Notes: generated by a model not told the origin, from the letters alone. 54,617 nucleotides of DNA from Opitutaceae bacterium (GCA_002694885.1 NZNM01000077.1:1-54617), one strand, 5' to 3'; counted from the stretch's first letter, positions 34,423 through 45,032 are shown. Translations and numbers: made by a program.

Positions 34423-36021
34423 ATGCCAACAGAAGACCTCGCCATCGTAGCCGGGAGATCGATCATCGGTTTCTCTGACGCTAACCAAGGAACGGAATCA
34501 ACGCGAGCCGTTGATCCATCAACTGGGCAAGAGCTTGATCCGCCTATATTCAGCGCTACCAGCGAAGAAGTCGAAAAGGCTGCCCGCTTGAGCGAGCAAG
34601 CGTTTCTTGAATACAACCAGAAGAGCGGCAAGGAACGGGCTCGCTTTCTCTACGAAATCGCCGATCAGATCGAAAGCCTAGGCGATGCCCTGACTCAACG
34701 GGCCATGCAGGAGACCGGATTGCCGGAAGCCCGAATCAAAGGGGAAACCGCGCGAACCACCGGACAGCTAAGACTTTTCGCCAGCGTTGCCGAGGAGGGC
34801 TCTTGGGTTCAGGCTCGCATTGATACGGCCATTCCCGACCGCCAGCCGCTCCCCAAACCGGACGTTCGCTCGATGCTCCGCCCGCTGGGACCCGTCGTCG
34901 TATTCGCCGCCAGCAATTTCCCTTTGGCGTTCTCTACTGCCGGGGGCGACACGGCCTCAGCCTTGGCAGCCGGTTGCCCCGTAATTGTCAAAGCCCACTC
35001 ATCTCATCCAGGCACGGCGGAATTCATTGGTCAGGCAGTTAGAGCTGCAGCAGAAAAGACGGGTATGCCCGATGGCGTTTTCAGCCTTTTGTTTGGAGGC
35101 GGCAGAACGGTCGGGTCAGCCCTTGTAACGCACCCAGCGATTAAGGCCGTGGGGTTCACAGGTTCGACTGCCGGAGGAACAGCTTTGATGAAACTAGCGT
35201 CAGAGCGCCCTGAGCCGATTCCCGTTTACGCGGAAATGGGTAGCGTCAACCCGGTTGTTTTGCTCCCCAAAGCTCTGGAAGAAAACACCGATGCCATCGC
35301 CAGTGGCCTGCACGTATCCGCCACAATGGGTGTCGGCCAATTTTGCACTAATCCCGGAATCGTCTTTGTCGAAAAGGGTGAAACAGGCGACCAATTCATC
35401 CAAGATTTCTCGGATAAGATGAGAGACACTGCCGACCAGGTTATGCTCAACGCCTCGATACGCAGCGCATATGCCGCAGGTGTCGAGAAACTGGATGCCA
35501 ACGCGCGTGTCGAGACGCTGGTTACCAATTCATCCGACACCAGCGATTCAACCTGCCTTGGGTCGACCGCGGTCTTCGCCGCCGATGCGGAAACGTTCCT
35601 GGAGGACGATTCGCTGAGCGAAGAAATCTTCGGCCCCGGAACCACGATCATTCGTTGGTCAGAAAAGTCCGAGCTCCTGCAGCTTCTCGAAAAACTTGAA
35701 GGCCAACTCACGGGCACGACCCATGCCACAGATGGCGATTTGGCCGCGTTCCCAGAAGTAATTGCCGTTCTCGAGCGCAAAGTCGGCCGCATCGTCTACA
35801 ACGGATTCCCCACAGGCGTGGAAGTCTGCCACTCAATGGTCCACGGCGGACCCTACCCGGCCACTTCAGATGGCAGGAGCACATCAGTGGGAACGCACGC
35901 CATCAATCGATTCACTCGCCTAATCGCCTACCAAGCCAGTCCCCAATCTCGATTACCGGACGAACTCAAGGACGATAACCCTCTCGGGATCCATCGCTTG
36001 GTAAACGGAGCGCTAGAATAA
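34423..36021 (+). CDS. Aldehyde dehydrogenase, 2,5-dioxovalerate (alpha-ketoglutarate semialdehyde) type
   Basis: A 532-residue NAD(P)-dependent aldehyde dehydrogenase. Catalytic residues are Glu271 in YAEMGSVNP and Cys308 in GQFCTNPG. The cofactor region shows AASNFPLAFSTAGGDTASAL and GFTGSTAGGTALM. The FPLAFSTAGGDTASALAAG stretch and the HGGPYPATSD tail motif are typical of alpha-ketoglutarate semialdehyde dehydrogenase, which ends the oxidative pathways for sugar acids, pentoses and hydroxyproline. The upstream 191 bases are AT-rich near 34330-34380 and may hold its promoter. Exact substrate is inferred. Confidence 0.88.
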   Translation: MPTEDLAIVAGRSIIGFSDANQGTESTRAVDPSTGQELDPPIFSATSEEVEKAARLSEQAFLEYNQKSGKERARFLYEIADQIESLGDALTQRAMQETGLPEARIKGETARTTGQLRLFASVAEEGSWVQARIDTAIPDRQPLPKPDVRSMLRPLGPVVVFAASNFPLAFSTAGGDTASALAAGCPVIVKAHSSHPGTAEFIGQAVRAAAEKTGMPDGVFSLLFGGGRTVGSALVTHPAIKAVGFTGSTAGGTALMKLASERPEPIPVYAEMGSVNPVVLLPKALEENTDAIASGLHVSATMGVGQFCTNPGIVFVEKGETGDQFIQDFSDKMRDTADQVMLNASIRSAYAAGVEKLDANARVETLVTNSSDTSDSTCLGSTAVFAADAETFLEDDSLSEEIFGPGTTIIRWSEKSELLQLLEKLEGQLTGTTHATDGDLAAFPEVIAVLERKVGRIVYNGFPTGVEVCHSMVHGGPYPATSDGRSTSVGTHAINRFTRLIAYQASPQSRLPDELKDDNPLGIHRLVNGALE

Positions 36022-36178
36022 CGCAATTAACCTGCCCCAGCTTATACACCCGAGGCGATCCCAAAAGGGTCAACATTCAATTGTCAATTTAGAGAGCTGC
36101 CGTTAGTTTTTGCACCTGGGTGGAGCTCAGAGCCAAATTGACTCTCAGTGGAACCGAGATAGGATGAGGGACAATTCC

Positions 36179-39100
36179 TTAAGCTTTCTCGGCAACATCC
36201 TTTTGCTGAGATTCCGCTATGGGCTCGTTTCTCTGGGTCAGCATGCTCGCCGTTCTGCCAAACCAGTTGCGCAAGTCGTCCAGGAACGTGTAGAACAGCG
36301 GAACGACAATCAGTGTTAGAAATGTAGATACGAGCAATCCTCCAATGATGACCCGCCCCATCGGAGCGTACGACATGTCCATAACCTTAGATCCTCCGAT
36401 CGCTATCGGCACCATTCCAAAAATTGTTGTCAAGGATGTGATCCATATCGGCCGAAACCGGCGTTTGCTCGCCTCCAGCAATGCCTGGTTTCTCGAGAGG
36501 CCTTCTTTCATGAGCCGTTGAGACAAATCCACGAGAACAATGCCGTTGTTGACCACGATTCCGATTAGAATCATGGCTCCCACGCTAGCCATGCGCTCAA
36601 AGGCCGTGTCTGAAGCGACCAGCATCCATACGACCCCTACGCCCGCTATGGGAACCGTTCCGATTACTGCTAGTGGCAAAACAAAGGATTCAAACAGAAT
36701 CCCCATCAAAAACAGTACGAAGATGAAAATCATTACCAGAGCGAAGCGAATCTCCTGATTCTCCTTGTCCAATCGGTAATAGCTACTACCGCGGTCCCAA
36801 CGGTAGCCGCGAGGCATTTCAAAACCTTCCATCAAGGCCTCTATCTGGGCATCCGTTCTACGAACATCATCGGTCTCCATCAATGCCCGAATACGCATAG
36901 AGGTCTTTCGATCATCTCTTCGTATGTAGCGAGCCGCATCTCTAAAATCCAATTCAGATATCGACTGCAATGGCACTTCATTGCCGCTATTAGACATGAA
37001 CGTCAGCCGGCTTAAGGCCTCTAAGGTCTCGCGATCTTCCTCTTGTAATCGAGCCTCAATATTAATGTCTCGTCGACCATCCTGATAGAAGCGGCCGACG
37101 CTCGAGCCGCGCATTGCATAAGAGATGCTGTTGGAAACATCCCGAGTGCTGATTCCCATTTGCTGGGCTTGTTCCCTATCCAGTTCGACATTCAATTCCT
37201 GATTGTTTTCTTCCAGCTCCAAATCAAGCCCTACTAGCTCATTGATGGTAGAAATTCGCCTGACAACTTCTTCGCCAAGCTGATAAAGCGTTTCCGTGTC
37301 GTCGCCATAAAGCATCAAATAGAAGGACCGAGTGGAATCACCTGAACTACTGTAGCTGTAGCGCATGGTAAGTCCGGGAGGCAATTCCAGGCGTTCTCCG
37401 ATATCACGCATAATATCTCCGCGGCTCATCGACTCCTCCGGACCTCTGCCAATCTTTTCAAGAAACCACCTCGTAGCCACTTGTTGCCAATTCAAGGTTT
37501 CCTGGGCCATATTCAGGTAGACGTACATAGACGAGTAACTGAAGTAGGAAGTATAGCTATCGAACTCGTACCGATCCCTATTGTCTTCAATGAAGGCTTC
37601 CACGTAGTCGACCCATTCGGCGACTTCCTCTTTCTTAATTCCTGCCGGCAATTCAAACCTAAGCGAGATCCTGCCAGAACTGCTGCTTCGATCCCGGGTA
37701 TCAATCCAGTCATTAAATATAGGATACAAGGAACCTCCAATAATCGCTAGGAGAATGAATGTCGCTAACGCACGGTCCTTGAGAGCTCGATCCAGTATGG
37801 ATTGATAAATACGGCTAACGCCTCCACCCCCCTTCGGCTTGGTCCTTTTGCTTTGCTCTGCGAAGAAGATCTTGGAGGCCAGCGGGATGACCATAAGAGC
37901 GATGGTCAGGGAAGCCGCCAAAGCCGAAACGACAGGAATACCGATGCGATGAAAATAGAATCGTATTTCCCCGCCCGACTCCATCAAAAGCAACGGAAGG
38001 AAAACGACCATAGTCGTCATCGTCGACATGGTTATGGCCAAGGAAATCTCGCTCGCTCCCTGAAGAGCGCCCTCCTTTGGGCCCAAACCCATTTCCCGTT
38101 TGGAATGAATGTTCTCTACCATGACTATCGCATTGTCGACGACTAGACCTATGGAAATCAGTAGGCCCATCATGGTGAGAATATTCAACGTCCAGCCCAT
38201 AAAATAGAGCACGGTCACCGAACATAAAAGAGAAAGAGGAATAGCTAGCGTAATTGTTAAAGTGATACGTAGAGAACGTAAAAAGCAAATTAAGACGATA
38301 AACGAAAAAACACCTCCCCAAAGGGCCGACATCTTAAGATTGTTCATCGATTCTAGGATGTATTTCCCCTGATCTTTAAAGACACGAAACTGGATGCCGT
38401 CCCACCGCCTGGAATTCTCGAAGCGTTCGAAGACACGGTTAACGGCCTTGCTTATCTCAACGATATTCGCGTTACCCGACCGCATGATCTCGACCCCGTA
38501 GGACTTCCCGCCATTCAGCCTCCACGTGCTGTAGTTCTCCAGGGTACTTATGTAGACCTCTCCCAGATCCTTCAGTCTTACGCCTTTCTCCCTGTCGACG
38601 ATATAATCCTGCAATTGGCTGATATCCTCAATTCGCCCAACCGATCTCACCATATACTCTTGCCCGCCTTCCATCACTCTGCCGGCACTCAGATTCAGGT
38701 TCTGGTCGCGAAGATTTCTGGATAGCTCATAGACATCGATATTGTGGGCCTTCAGCTTTTCTTGGTCCAATGAGATTCGAACTTCACGGCTGGCGTCCCC
38801 TTTAATATCCACATCGCCAACACCATCAATCCGTTGCAGCGCGGGCTCGATATACCGCTCGATAAAGTACTCTGGATTATCGATATTCGGCCCTAGCGTG
38901 AGGGCGGAAAATAATATGGGCTCATCATCTTCGTCGTATGTGTAAACACGGATCTCTTCCACTTCTTCCGGCAACTCCGGCAGCACTCGATCCATACGAT
39001 CCTTGATATCATCGTAAGCCCGGTCCATATCGACGCTGTTATGGAAATAGACATACGCCCGTCCTGAAGTTGAATACGCTCTAGTGTGAATACGCTCTAT

Positions 39101-39349
39101 ACCGGTGATCGTTCCAAGTATATCTTCGATTGGCTCGACTACTTTTTCCAACGTATCCAAGGGGGTCGAATTTTCATAGTCCGCCCGAACCATCAACCGC
39201 TTTGATTCTAACCCTCCAGGAAACCACTCTATCCCAATTTTATTGTAGGCGATTGCTCCCAATACGAATACCAGCAATAGTCCCATCATTACCGTTACTG
39301 GGCGATTCACGGAAATTGATGGAAGTAGACTGCTCTGGTTCTCTGGCAT
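36179..39349 (-). CDS. RND-family efflux permease (second pump of operon)
   Basis: A 1056-residue RND transporter, the usual size, with 12 membrane helices and two large periplasmic loops. It begins with SISVNRPVTVMMGLLLVF, typical of AcrB/CzcA-type permeases, and carries the proton-relay helix LISIGLVVDNAIVMVENI and the second-half counterpart ILIGIVVNNGIVLVDL. It lies six bases after the larger RND gene and shares its adaptor. It is driven by the proton gradient, and substrates cannot be told. It converges on the aldehyde dehydrogenase; the 157-base gap between them shows no clear terminator. Confidence 0.93.
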   Translation of the reverse strand: MPENQSSLLPSISVNRPVTVMMGLLLVFVLGAIAYNKIGIEWFPGGLESKRLMVRADYENSTPLDTLEKVVEPIEDILGTITGIERIHTRAYSTSGRAYVYFHNSVDMDRAYDDIKDRMDRVLPELPEEVEEIRVYTYDEDDEPILFSALTLGPNIDNPEYFIERYIEPALQRIDGVGDVDIKGDASREVRISLDQEKLKAHNIDVYELSRNLRDQNLNLSAGRVMEGGQEYMVRSVGRIEDISQLQDYIVDREKGVRLKDLGEVYISTLENYSTWRLNGGKSYGVEIMRSGNANIVEISKAVNRVFERFENSRRWDGIQFRVFKDQGKYILESMNNLKMSALWGGVFSFIVLICFLRSLRITLTITLAIPLSLLCSVTVLYFMGWTLNILTMMGLLISIGLVVDNAIVMVENIHSKREMGLGPKEGALQGASEISLAITMSTMTTMVVFLPLLLMESGGEIRFYFHRIGIPVVSALAASLTIALMVIPLASKIFFAEQSKRTKPKGGGGVSRIYQSILDRALKDRALATFILLAIIGGSLYPIFNDWIDTRDRSSSSGRISLRFELPAGIKKEEVAEWVDYVEAFIEDNRDRYEFDSYTSYFSYSSMYVYLNMAQETLNWQQVATRWFLEKIGRGPEESMSRGDIMRDIGERLELPPGLTMRYSYSSSGDSTRSFYLMLYGDDTETLYQLGEEVVRRISTINELVGLDLELEENNQELNVELDREQAQQMGISTRDVSNSISYAMRGSSVGRFYQDGRRDINIEARLQEEDRETLEALSRLTFMSNSGNEVPLQSISELDFRDAARYIRRDDRKTSMRIRALMETDDVRRTDAQIEALMEGFEMPRGYRWDRGSSYYRLDKENQEIRFALVMIFIFVLFLMGILFESFVLPLAVIGTVPIAGVGVVWMLVASDTAFERMASVGAMILIGIVVNNGIVLVDLSQRLMKEGLSRNQALLEASKRRFRPIWITSLTTIFGMVPIAIGGSKVMDMSYAPMGRVIIGGLLVSTFLTLIVVPLFYTFLDDLRNWFGRTASMLTQRNEPIAESQQKDVAEKA

Positions 39350-39355
39350 ATCTAT

Positions 39356-42300
39356 TTAAACTTCCGCCAACCTTCCCGATTCCTCAACCTCGGTATCGGC
39401 TTCCACCTCGATCTTTTTTCGATCCACGAGCAGGTAGACAGAGGGAATGACGACCAAGGTGAGGAAGGTCGAAGACGTCAGTCCGAAGATTACCGTTATG
39501 GCCAAGGGAACCCGCATCTCCGAACCTTCCCCTAGACCTAGGGCCATTGGAATCAAACCCAGCACGGTTGTCATTGTGGTCATGAGAATCGGACGAAAAC
39601 GGGCCATGCACGCAGCTTTAACCGCATGCGCTTTCTCCTTTCCGCTTCGCCTCAAGTTGTTGATGTAGTCTACGAGCACGATGGCATTATTGACCACAAT
39701 CCCGGCTAGCATGATCAGTCCGATGAAGACCAGGATGTTAAGCGACCAGCCGCCCAGGTGGAGGGCAAGCATGACCCCGATAATAGCCAATGGCACGGTG
39801 AAAAGGATTATAAACGGATGAAGAAGCGACTCAAACTGGCTAGCCATGACCAAGTAGACCAGGAATATCGCCAATCCCAATGCGAACATCAGACTATCGC
39901 TTGACCGTTTCATCTCTGCCGCCTGACCCGTGACATTGTATTCAAACCCCAATGGCAATTCTAGATCGTAAAGCGCCTCCTCGATCATCAATGTCGCTTC
40001 AGACAAACTGACCTCTTCAACATTAGCCGAAACGACGCCGCCTCGTTGCTGATCGAGATGGCGAATTTCATTAGGACCTTCGCGCACGCGCAATTCAGCC
40101 ACAGAGGATAAAGGAATGGGCACCTCTCCGCGCGGATTGACGACGATCTCGCGCAAGTCGCTCAAGTTCATCCGATCCTGCTCATCTAGCCGAACCATAA
40201 TGTCGATTTGCCGGTCGCGTTGCTGAAACTCGGTGGGCACCTGTCCCTGTATCTTATTTCGGATTAGCTCGGCGACAGCTCGCAGCGGCAGGCCAAGCTG
40301 AGCCAAGCGTTGCCGATCGTAGATCACCTGAACCTCGGGGCTTCCTTTTTGGATGCTCGATCGAACGTCCACCACTCCAGGTATCCCATTCATGGCGGCA
40401 ACGACCATGGAGCTAGCGACCTTCATATCATCAAGATCATGCCCGTATATTTCCACTTCTATCGGGTCCTTGACGCTGAAGAGCTCCGGATAGCTGATCT
40501 CAACCTCCAAATCCGGAATACCCAAAGCGAAGTCTCGCATTTCTTCTAGGACCAACATTTCGATCACCTCGTCCGCTCCCTCGATTAGGGCTACAGTAAT
40601 CGTTCCTGTATTCTCGCCTTCGTCCGCTTCGGCCGAAGCGCTTCCGTCGCTGCCAATAAGAAGGGCCGTTCGATCGACATACTCGCTTTCGAGGGCTACT
40701 GCTTCGATTGTCTGAGCGACCAAAGTCGTTTCCTCAATAGGCGTTCCCACCGGTAGCTTAACATGGAAATTGAATTCCCCTTGATGCACCTTTGGTATCA
40801 ATTCGCTTCCCAGCTTTGGATAAACGAAGATTATCGTTGCCGCAAAAGCGGCAAACGCTCCACCTACGATAAACAATTTGTTATTGAGAGCCCAGTCCAA
40901 TAGTCGCCTATATAGAATAACGAGACCGCTAAGCACTCGATCAAAAAGCTTAAGAAATGGATACAAGATCCACAAAAGCGTCTTTCCCACCCAGGCCAAC
41001 GCCACCACGATCAACATCATCAAGAAGGCCGAGAACGCCAATAGCTTCCCAACCAAGCACATCGTAATCCGAAAAGGAAGAGTCAGAATCAGAATGGTGA
41101 GAACCAATGGATAGCAAAGTGACCAAAGGATTCTAGACGGCCAGAAAGATCGTTTAATGAGAGCATGGTAATCCGAGAGCGAAGTAGAGAACTTTCTCCA
41201 GGACTCCCCAAGAAAACTCAAGCTGAACAAAGTTTTCCATCCACCAGCACCGCTATCCGACTTGCCCCCAAACTTTCGAGACGCTAGCATGGGTATAAAG
41301 TATAGGGCCACAATCAGCGATGCCATCAACGAAAATACGACCGTAAGGGCCATGTCCCCAAAAATCTGGCCAGCCACCCCTTCCACGAAGACGATGGGAA
41401 AGAAAACCGATATGGTTGTCAGCGTCGAGGCAACCACCGCGCCACCTACTTCAGAAACGCCCCTTATCGTGGATTTGACGAAATCATCGCCTTCTTCCCG
41501 GCAACGAAAAATGCTCTCCAGCACGACGATGGAATTATCCACCAGCATCCCTACCCCAAGGGCCAATCCACCCAGGGATATGATATTGAGAGATACTCCG
41601 GACAATTGCATGGGAGCGAAGGTCGCCAAAATGGATACCGGTATTGTAATCCCAATGATCGCCGTGTGGCCGGCGTTTCTCAGAAACAGAAATATCACAA
41701 AAACGGCGATTCCCCCTCCCACGATCGCGTTGCCTCTTACCTCGTCTATCGACTGCTTGATGAATACCGACTGGTCCGTGAGAGTCTGCAACTCGCATCC
41801 CTCCGGCAATTTGTAAGCTACGTAGTCGGTCATCAGGCGTTCTTCTCGCTCCGCCAGCGCTGCTTCGCGGCGTCCCTGGCTTAAACTCATTTTGCCACTT
41901 CTGACCTCCTGCCTGATTTCCGCCCTGCGTTGCTCCCGGGCTTCAATAGCGTCTTGATTGAAATAGTTTCGCTGCTTCTGCGTGCCATACAGCTTCTCGC
42001 GAACGCCCTTTGCGGCTTCCACGATATTGGCGTCCGCTTCTTTGTAGATCTCGATTTCAACGCTCTCCCGCCCGTTCACAAAAGTCTCAATCTCGATATC
42101 CTTGTGACTACGCTCAATCACAGCGATATCGTTGAGCTGGACATTGACCCCATTTTTCTGGGCGATCACGATTGAGCCGATGTCTTGCATCGATTTGAAT
42201 TCATTCAGCGTGCGAATCGAGTATCGAATTCTGCCTTCCTCCAATCGACCGCCCGGAAGATTTACGTTGTTCTGAGCCAAACGCGTATTAATTGTCTGGA

Positions 42301-42898
42301 TATCCAAATTCAAAGACACGAGCTTGTCTTCGGAAATCCTCACTTGGTACTCCTCTTCCAGGCCGCCAATTACCTTTACGGCAGCCAAACCTTCCTCTCC
42401 TTCCAATTCCCTCTGTACGATCTCCTCAGCGTAAAGACGTAGCTGATCGAGGGGGTAAGGACCTGTCATGCCGATCCTCATGATTGGATCCAGAGTGGGA
42501 TCGTAACGCAGAATCAGCGGTCGCTTTGCGTCCCGAGGCAACCGCAAGCGATCAAGTTTTTCTCGGATCGATTGAGCAGCCTCGCTCATGTCTGCTCCCC
42601 ATGCGAATTCCAAAAGAATATCGGACTGATCAGCCCTCGAAATTGAAGTGATCTTATTGAGGTACTGGACAACTCCGAGCTGCTGTTCGAAACGTTCGGA
42701 AATCTGGGCTTCCACTTCTTGGGGAGCAGTGCCCGGATATTCGGTGCGAACCGTCAAAGTCGGATAGGAGATATCCGGCATCAAAGTGAGCGGCAACTTC
42801 TGATAGGATACGTATCCAAAGACACAGACAGCCAACACTACCATTAGAACGGAAACAGGACGGCGTGTCGCTATTGCGAAATGGGAATCCTTTTTCAC
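39356..42898 (-). CDS. RND-family efflux permease with two insertions (first pump of operon)
   Basis: A 1180-residue RND transporter, over 100 residues longer than usual. Core features are intact: FAIATRRPVSVLMVVLAV at the N-terminus, GGLALGVGMLVDNSIVVLE as the proton-relay helix and GLIMLAGIVVNNAIVLVDY in the second half. The excess lies in two places. A charged coiled-coil segment (about residues 303-361, rich in EAREQRRAEIRQEV) precedes the second membrane helix. A block (about 550-655) between the two halves contains two extra hydrophobic stretches (SLCYPLVLTILILTLPF and FLMMLIVVALAWVGKTLLW). Two added helices would keep the later topology unchanged. It lies 66 bases after the adaptor gene. 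Confidence 0.92.
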   Translation of the reverse strand: MKKDSHFAIATRRPVSVLMVVLAVCVFGYVSYQKLPLTLMPDISYPTLTVRTEYPGTAPQEVEAQISERFEQQLGVVQYLNKITSISRADQSDILLEFAWGADMSEAAQSIREKLDRLRLPRDAKRPLILRYDPTLDPIMRIGMTGPYPLDQLRLYAEEIVQRELEGEEGLAAVKVIGGLEEEYQVRISEDKLVSLNLDIQTINTRLAQNNVNLPGGRLEEGRIRYSIRTLNEFKSMQDIGSIVIAQKNGVNVQLNDIAVIERSHKDIEIETFVNGRESVEIEIYKEADANIVEAAKGVREKLYGTQKQRNYFNQDAIEAREQRRAEIRQEVRSGKMSLSQGRREAALAEREERLMTDYVAYKLPEGCELQTLTDQSVFIKQSIDEVRGNAIVGGGIAVFVIFLFLRNAGHTAIIGITIPVSILATFAPMQLSGVSLNIISLGGLALGVGMLVDNSIVVLESIFRCREEGDDFVKSTIRGVSEVGGAVVASTLTTISVFFPIVFVEGVAGQIFGDMALTVVFSLMASLIVALYFIPMLASRKFGGKSDSGAGGWKTLFSLSFLGESWRKFSTSLSDYHALIKRSFWPSRILWSLCYPLVLTILILTLPFRITMCLVGKLLAFSAFLMMLIVVALAWVGKTLLWILYPFLKLFDRVLSGLVILYRRLLDWALNNKLFIVGGAFAAFAATIIFVYPKLGSELIPKVHQGEFNFHVKLPVGTPIEETTLVAQTIEAVALESEYVDRTALLIGSDGSASAEADEGENTGTITVALIEGADEVIEMLVLEEMRDFALGIPDLEVEISYPELFSVKDPIEVEIYGHDLDDMKVASSMVVAAMNGIPGVVDVRSSIQKGSPEVQVIYDRQRLAQLGLPLRAVAELIRNKIQGQVPTEFQQRDRQIDIMVRLDEQDRMNLSDLREIVVNPRGEVPIPLSSVAELRVREGPNEIRHLDQQRGGVVSANVEEVSLSEATLMIEEALYDLELPLGFEYNVTGQAAEMKRSSDSLMFALGLAIFLVYLVMASQFESLLHPFIILFTVPLAIIGVMLALHLGGWSLNILVFIGLIMLAGIVVNNAIVLVDYINNLRRSGKEKAHAVKAACMARFRPILMTTMTTVLGLIPMALGLGEGSEMRVPLAITVIFGLTSSTFLTLVVIPSVYLLVDRKKIEVEADTEVEESGRLAEV

Positions 42899-42964
42899 AG
42901 CAGGGATATTCGGGCCCTATGCTCGAATGAATAAGTCGAATACATACAGCGAAACCGCCGGTTT

Positions 42965-44158
42965 TCAACCTTGGGATGAATCGGCCGCTACAGAATCTTT
43001 CTCTTCCGCGGCTACCGCATCTCTAACTATCTTCACATTAGCGCCATCTTTCAGAGCGCTGTGCCCCATAACGATAATAAATTCTCCCTCGCTAACGCCC
43101 GAGTTCGCTTGAACGTATTCTACATTAGAATACCCCTCATGCAGTAATATCTTTTCAGCCTTGCCCTTACTGACCCTATAAATGTATTTCAAATCGCCCT
43201 CGTGAACGATGGCGTCTTTCGGTATGAGCACGGCATCTTCAGCGGTGTCTACGATCACCCGTACGTTGACGAACATTCCAGGATATATGGGCATGCCATT
43301 CACACTGGCAACCGCGACCTTCGCCTTAAACGTTCCACTAGCGGGATCGACGATAGGACTCACCAGCTTTACAAAAGCGTCGTATCGGACCCCTTCAATG
43401 AGCTCCGAATCGATTATAGCTGGCAGACCTTCCTCTATGCTCAACAAATGCTGGCCAGGAATATTCACGCTAGCGAAAAGCTCATCGAGATTCATGATCG
43501 AAAACAGCTTTCGATTCGTAGTCACTCGCCTTCCCGCTTGAGCTTCCCTCTCAGTGACTACGCCGCTAACCGTAGAACGGACGATCGTGTTTTCCAGTTG
43601 GATCTTCGCTCTCTCGAAGCGCAATCGCGATTGCTCAAGACCGAATTTCTCATTATCGAACTGCTGCTGATTGACGAGCTTGCGATCGTGCAACTCCGTG
43701 GTTCGCTGGAAGTTGGCCTTCTCGTGCTCGTACCGCGCTTTGGCCTCATCTACATCTACTCGTTCCTCTTCATTTTCCATGCGGGCGAGAATCTGTCCTT
43801 CAACGACGCGATCGCCCTCTTCCACAAGCACTTCCAAAATAATGCCCGAAGCTTCCGCGAAGATCTCAACGGAGCTCTCAGTTTCCAGCACGGAATCGAA
43901 AACCAGTGAGGAGGTAATTTCGCCTTCCGATATTTTGGCCACTTTCACCGGTACAGCTGGTCGCTCCAGTTTTCTAGGAGTTTCCCGTTGCGCCGCGGAA
44001 GGACTAGCCGTTTCTGACTTCGCGGATTTACTCTCGCCTTTAGTAGTTACCTCCTTTTTCGCCGTCGATTTCGCATCGGTTTTCCCCGACTCGGAACATC
44101 CGAGCACGACAAGTCCCGCAAGGGCTATCAGGGCGATTTGGGCTAGGGCTTTCATCAA
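42965..44158 (-). CDS. RND efflux adaptor lipoprotein (membrane fusion protein)
   Basis: A 397-residue periplasmic adaptor. A lipoprotein signal ends in LVVLGCSES (Cys near residue 21). A Lys/Ser/Thr-rich linker follows, then the first lipoyl half (SGIILEVLVEEGDRVVEGQILARM), a coiled-coil hairpin (about 140-190), the second half (IVRSTVSGVVTEREAQAGRRV) and a barrel domain (YPGMFVNVRVIVD). It should link both downstream RND pumps to an outer-membrane channel, which is not encoded nearby. It is the first gene of the operon. Confidence 0.92.
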   Translation of the reverse strand: MMKALAQIALIALAGLVVLGCSESGKTDAKSTAKKEVTTKGESKSAKSETASPSAAQRETPRKLERPAVPVKVAKISEGEITSSLVFDSVLETESSVEIFAEASGIILEVLVEEGDRVVEGQILARMENEEERVDVDEAKARYEHEKANFQRTTELHDRKLVNQQQFDNEKFGLEQSRLRFERAKIQLENTIVRSTVSGVVTEREAQAGRRVTTNRKLFSIMNLDELFASVNIPGQHLLSIEEGLPAIIDSELIEGVRYDAFVKLVSPIVDPASGTFKAKVAVASVNGMPIYPGMFVNVRVIVDTAEDAVLIPKDAIVHEGDLKYIYRVSKGKAEKILLHEGYSNVEYVQANSGVSEGEFIIVMGHSALKDGANVKIVRDAVAAEEKDSVAADSSQG

Positions 44159-44246
44159 CGATTCAAGTTACTAACTAAGATACAGTTCTGGACAATCAAT
44201 TCGAGTCAAATGCAGACAGATAAATTTGTATCGTCTACGCGACCAG

Positions 44247-45032
44247 TCACTGAAGAGCCCCGCTGCAGCTGGATCCAGCTCCGGCCGTGTAACCGAAGCA
44301 ATGCTTCCCCACCGCAATGGGGTCTTTCGTACATCCCATTGGCTCGATTTCCCAGAGGAATCTCACTTTTCTTCGACCCAATGGCAGGTCCAACATCTGA
44401 TTGAAATCGCAATCTTACACGCGGCCTAGCCAATCGACGCTCAAGGTATCTTGACACATCAGGTTCTCCACTGATCGAGGGTTGAAACTGTCTTCCAGCA
44501 GCTGTTCGTAGCTCTCCCTCTTTCCCTCCCGTTTTAACTGTCCGAGAAAGCGGGCTATCGGCATATTCGTGATCGTGTAGAGGCGATCGAATGCGATATC
44601 GTAGCTTGCTCGTAAAGCCTCCTTATTGTCGCGTTCCAACTCTAGCTGATCCGGAGGCAGCACGGCTCCAACCGGGTTGTAGACGAGATTCAAGCGCAAT
44701 TCGGGATTCGAGCCATAACCCGCCGCGCTCAAGGTCTTTAAAGCTAGAATAGAATCCTCAAAAACGCCATCGCCCCGCTGCCGGTCGACATTTTCCAATT
44801 GGTAGCATGGCAAGGATGCGACCACCTCCACACGATTGTCGGCTAGAAAATCTACTAGATATTCATGGCCTGGCTCCAAGAGAATTGCCAGATTGCAACG
44901 ATCAATGATATCCACATGCGGCCTTATCCTCCTCAGAGAGTCGATTAGGTAGCGGAACTGCGGATTCATCTCCGGGGCGCCTCCAGTAATGTCCACGACT
45001 CCAATCGATTTCGCTGCCTCGAACCATTCCAA
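44247..45032 (-). pseudogene. Remnant of arsS, arsenosugar biosynthesis radical SAM protein
   Basis: The frame reads EWFEAAKS, then VVDITGGAPEMNPQFRYL, DIIDRCNLAIL, LPCYQLENVDRQRGDGVF and MCQDTLSVDWLGRV, an ArsS-like sequence. It stops at a TAA (44417-44415) but resumes in the same frame as DCDFNQMLDLPL and KHCFGYTAGAGSSCSGAL before a TGA at 44249-44247. In family members I remember, the TAA position is Tyr (GRLYDCDFNQ) and the Tyr in CFGYTAG is Cys. The N-terminal part with the radical SAM CxxxCxxC cluster site is missing altogether, removed at the junction with the arsM remnant. The protein cannot be an active radical SAM enzyme. Confidence 0.8.

Noticed and set aside
43202-43909. 235-codon open frame on the plus strand across the efflux adaptor gene
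   Set aside because: It is antisense to a clearly conserved adaptor protein, has no family features, and follows from codon composition.
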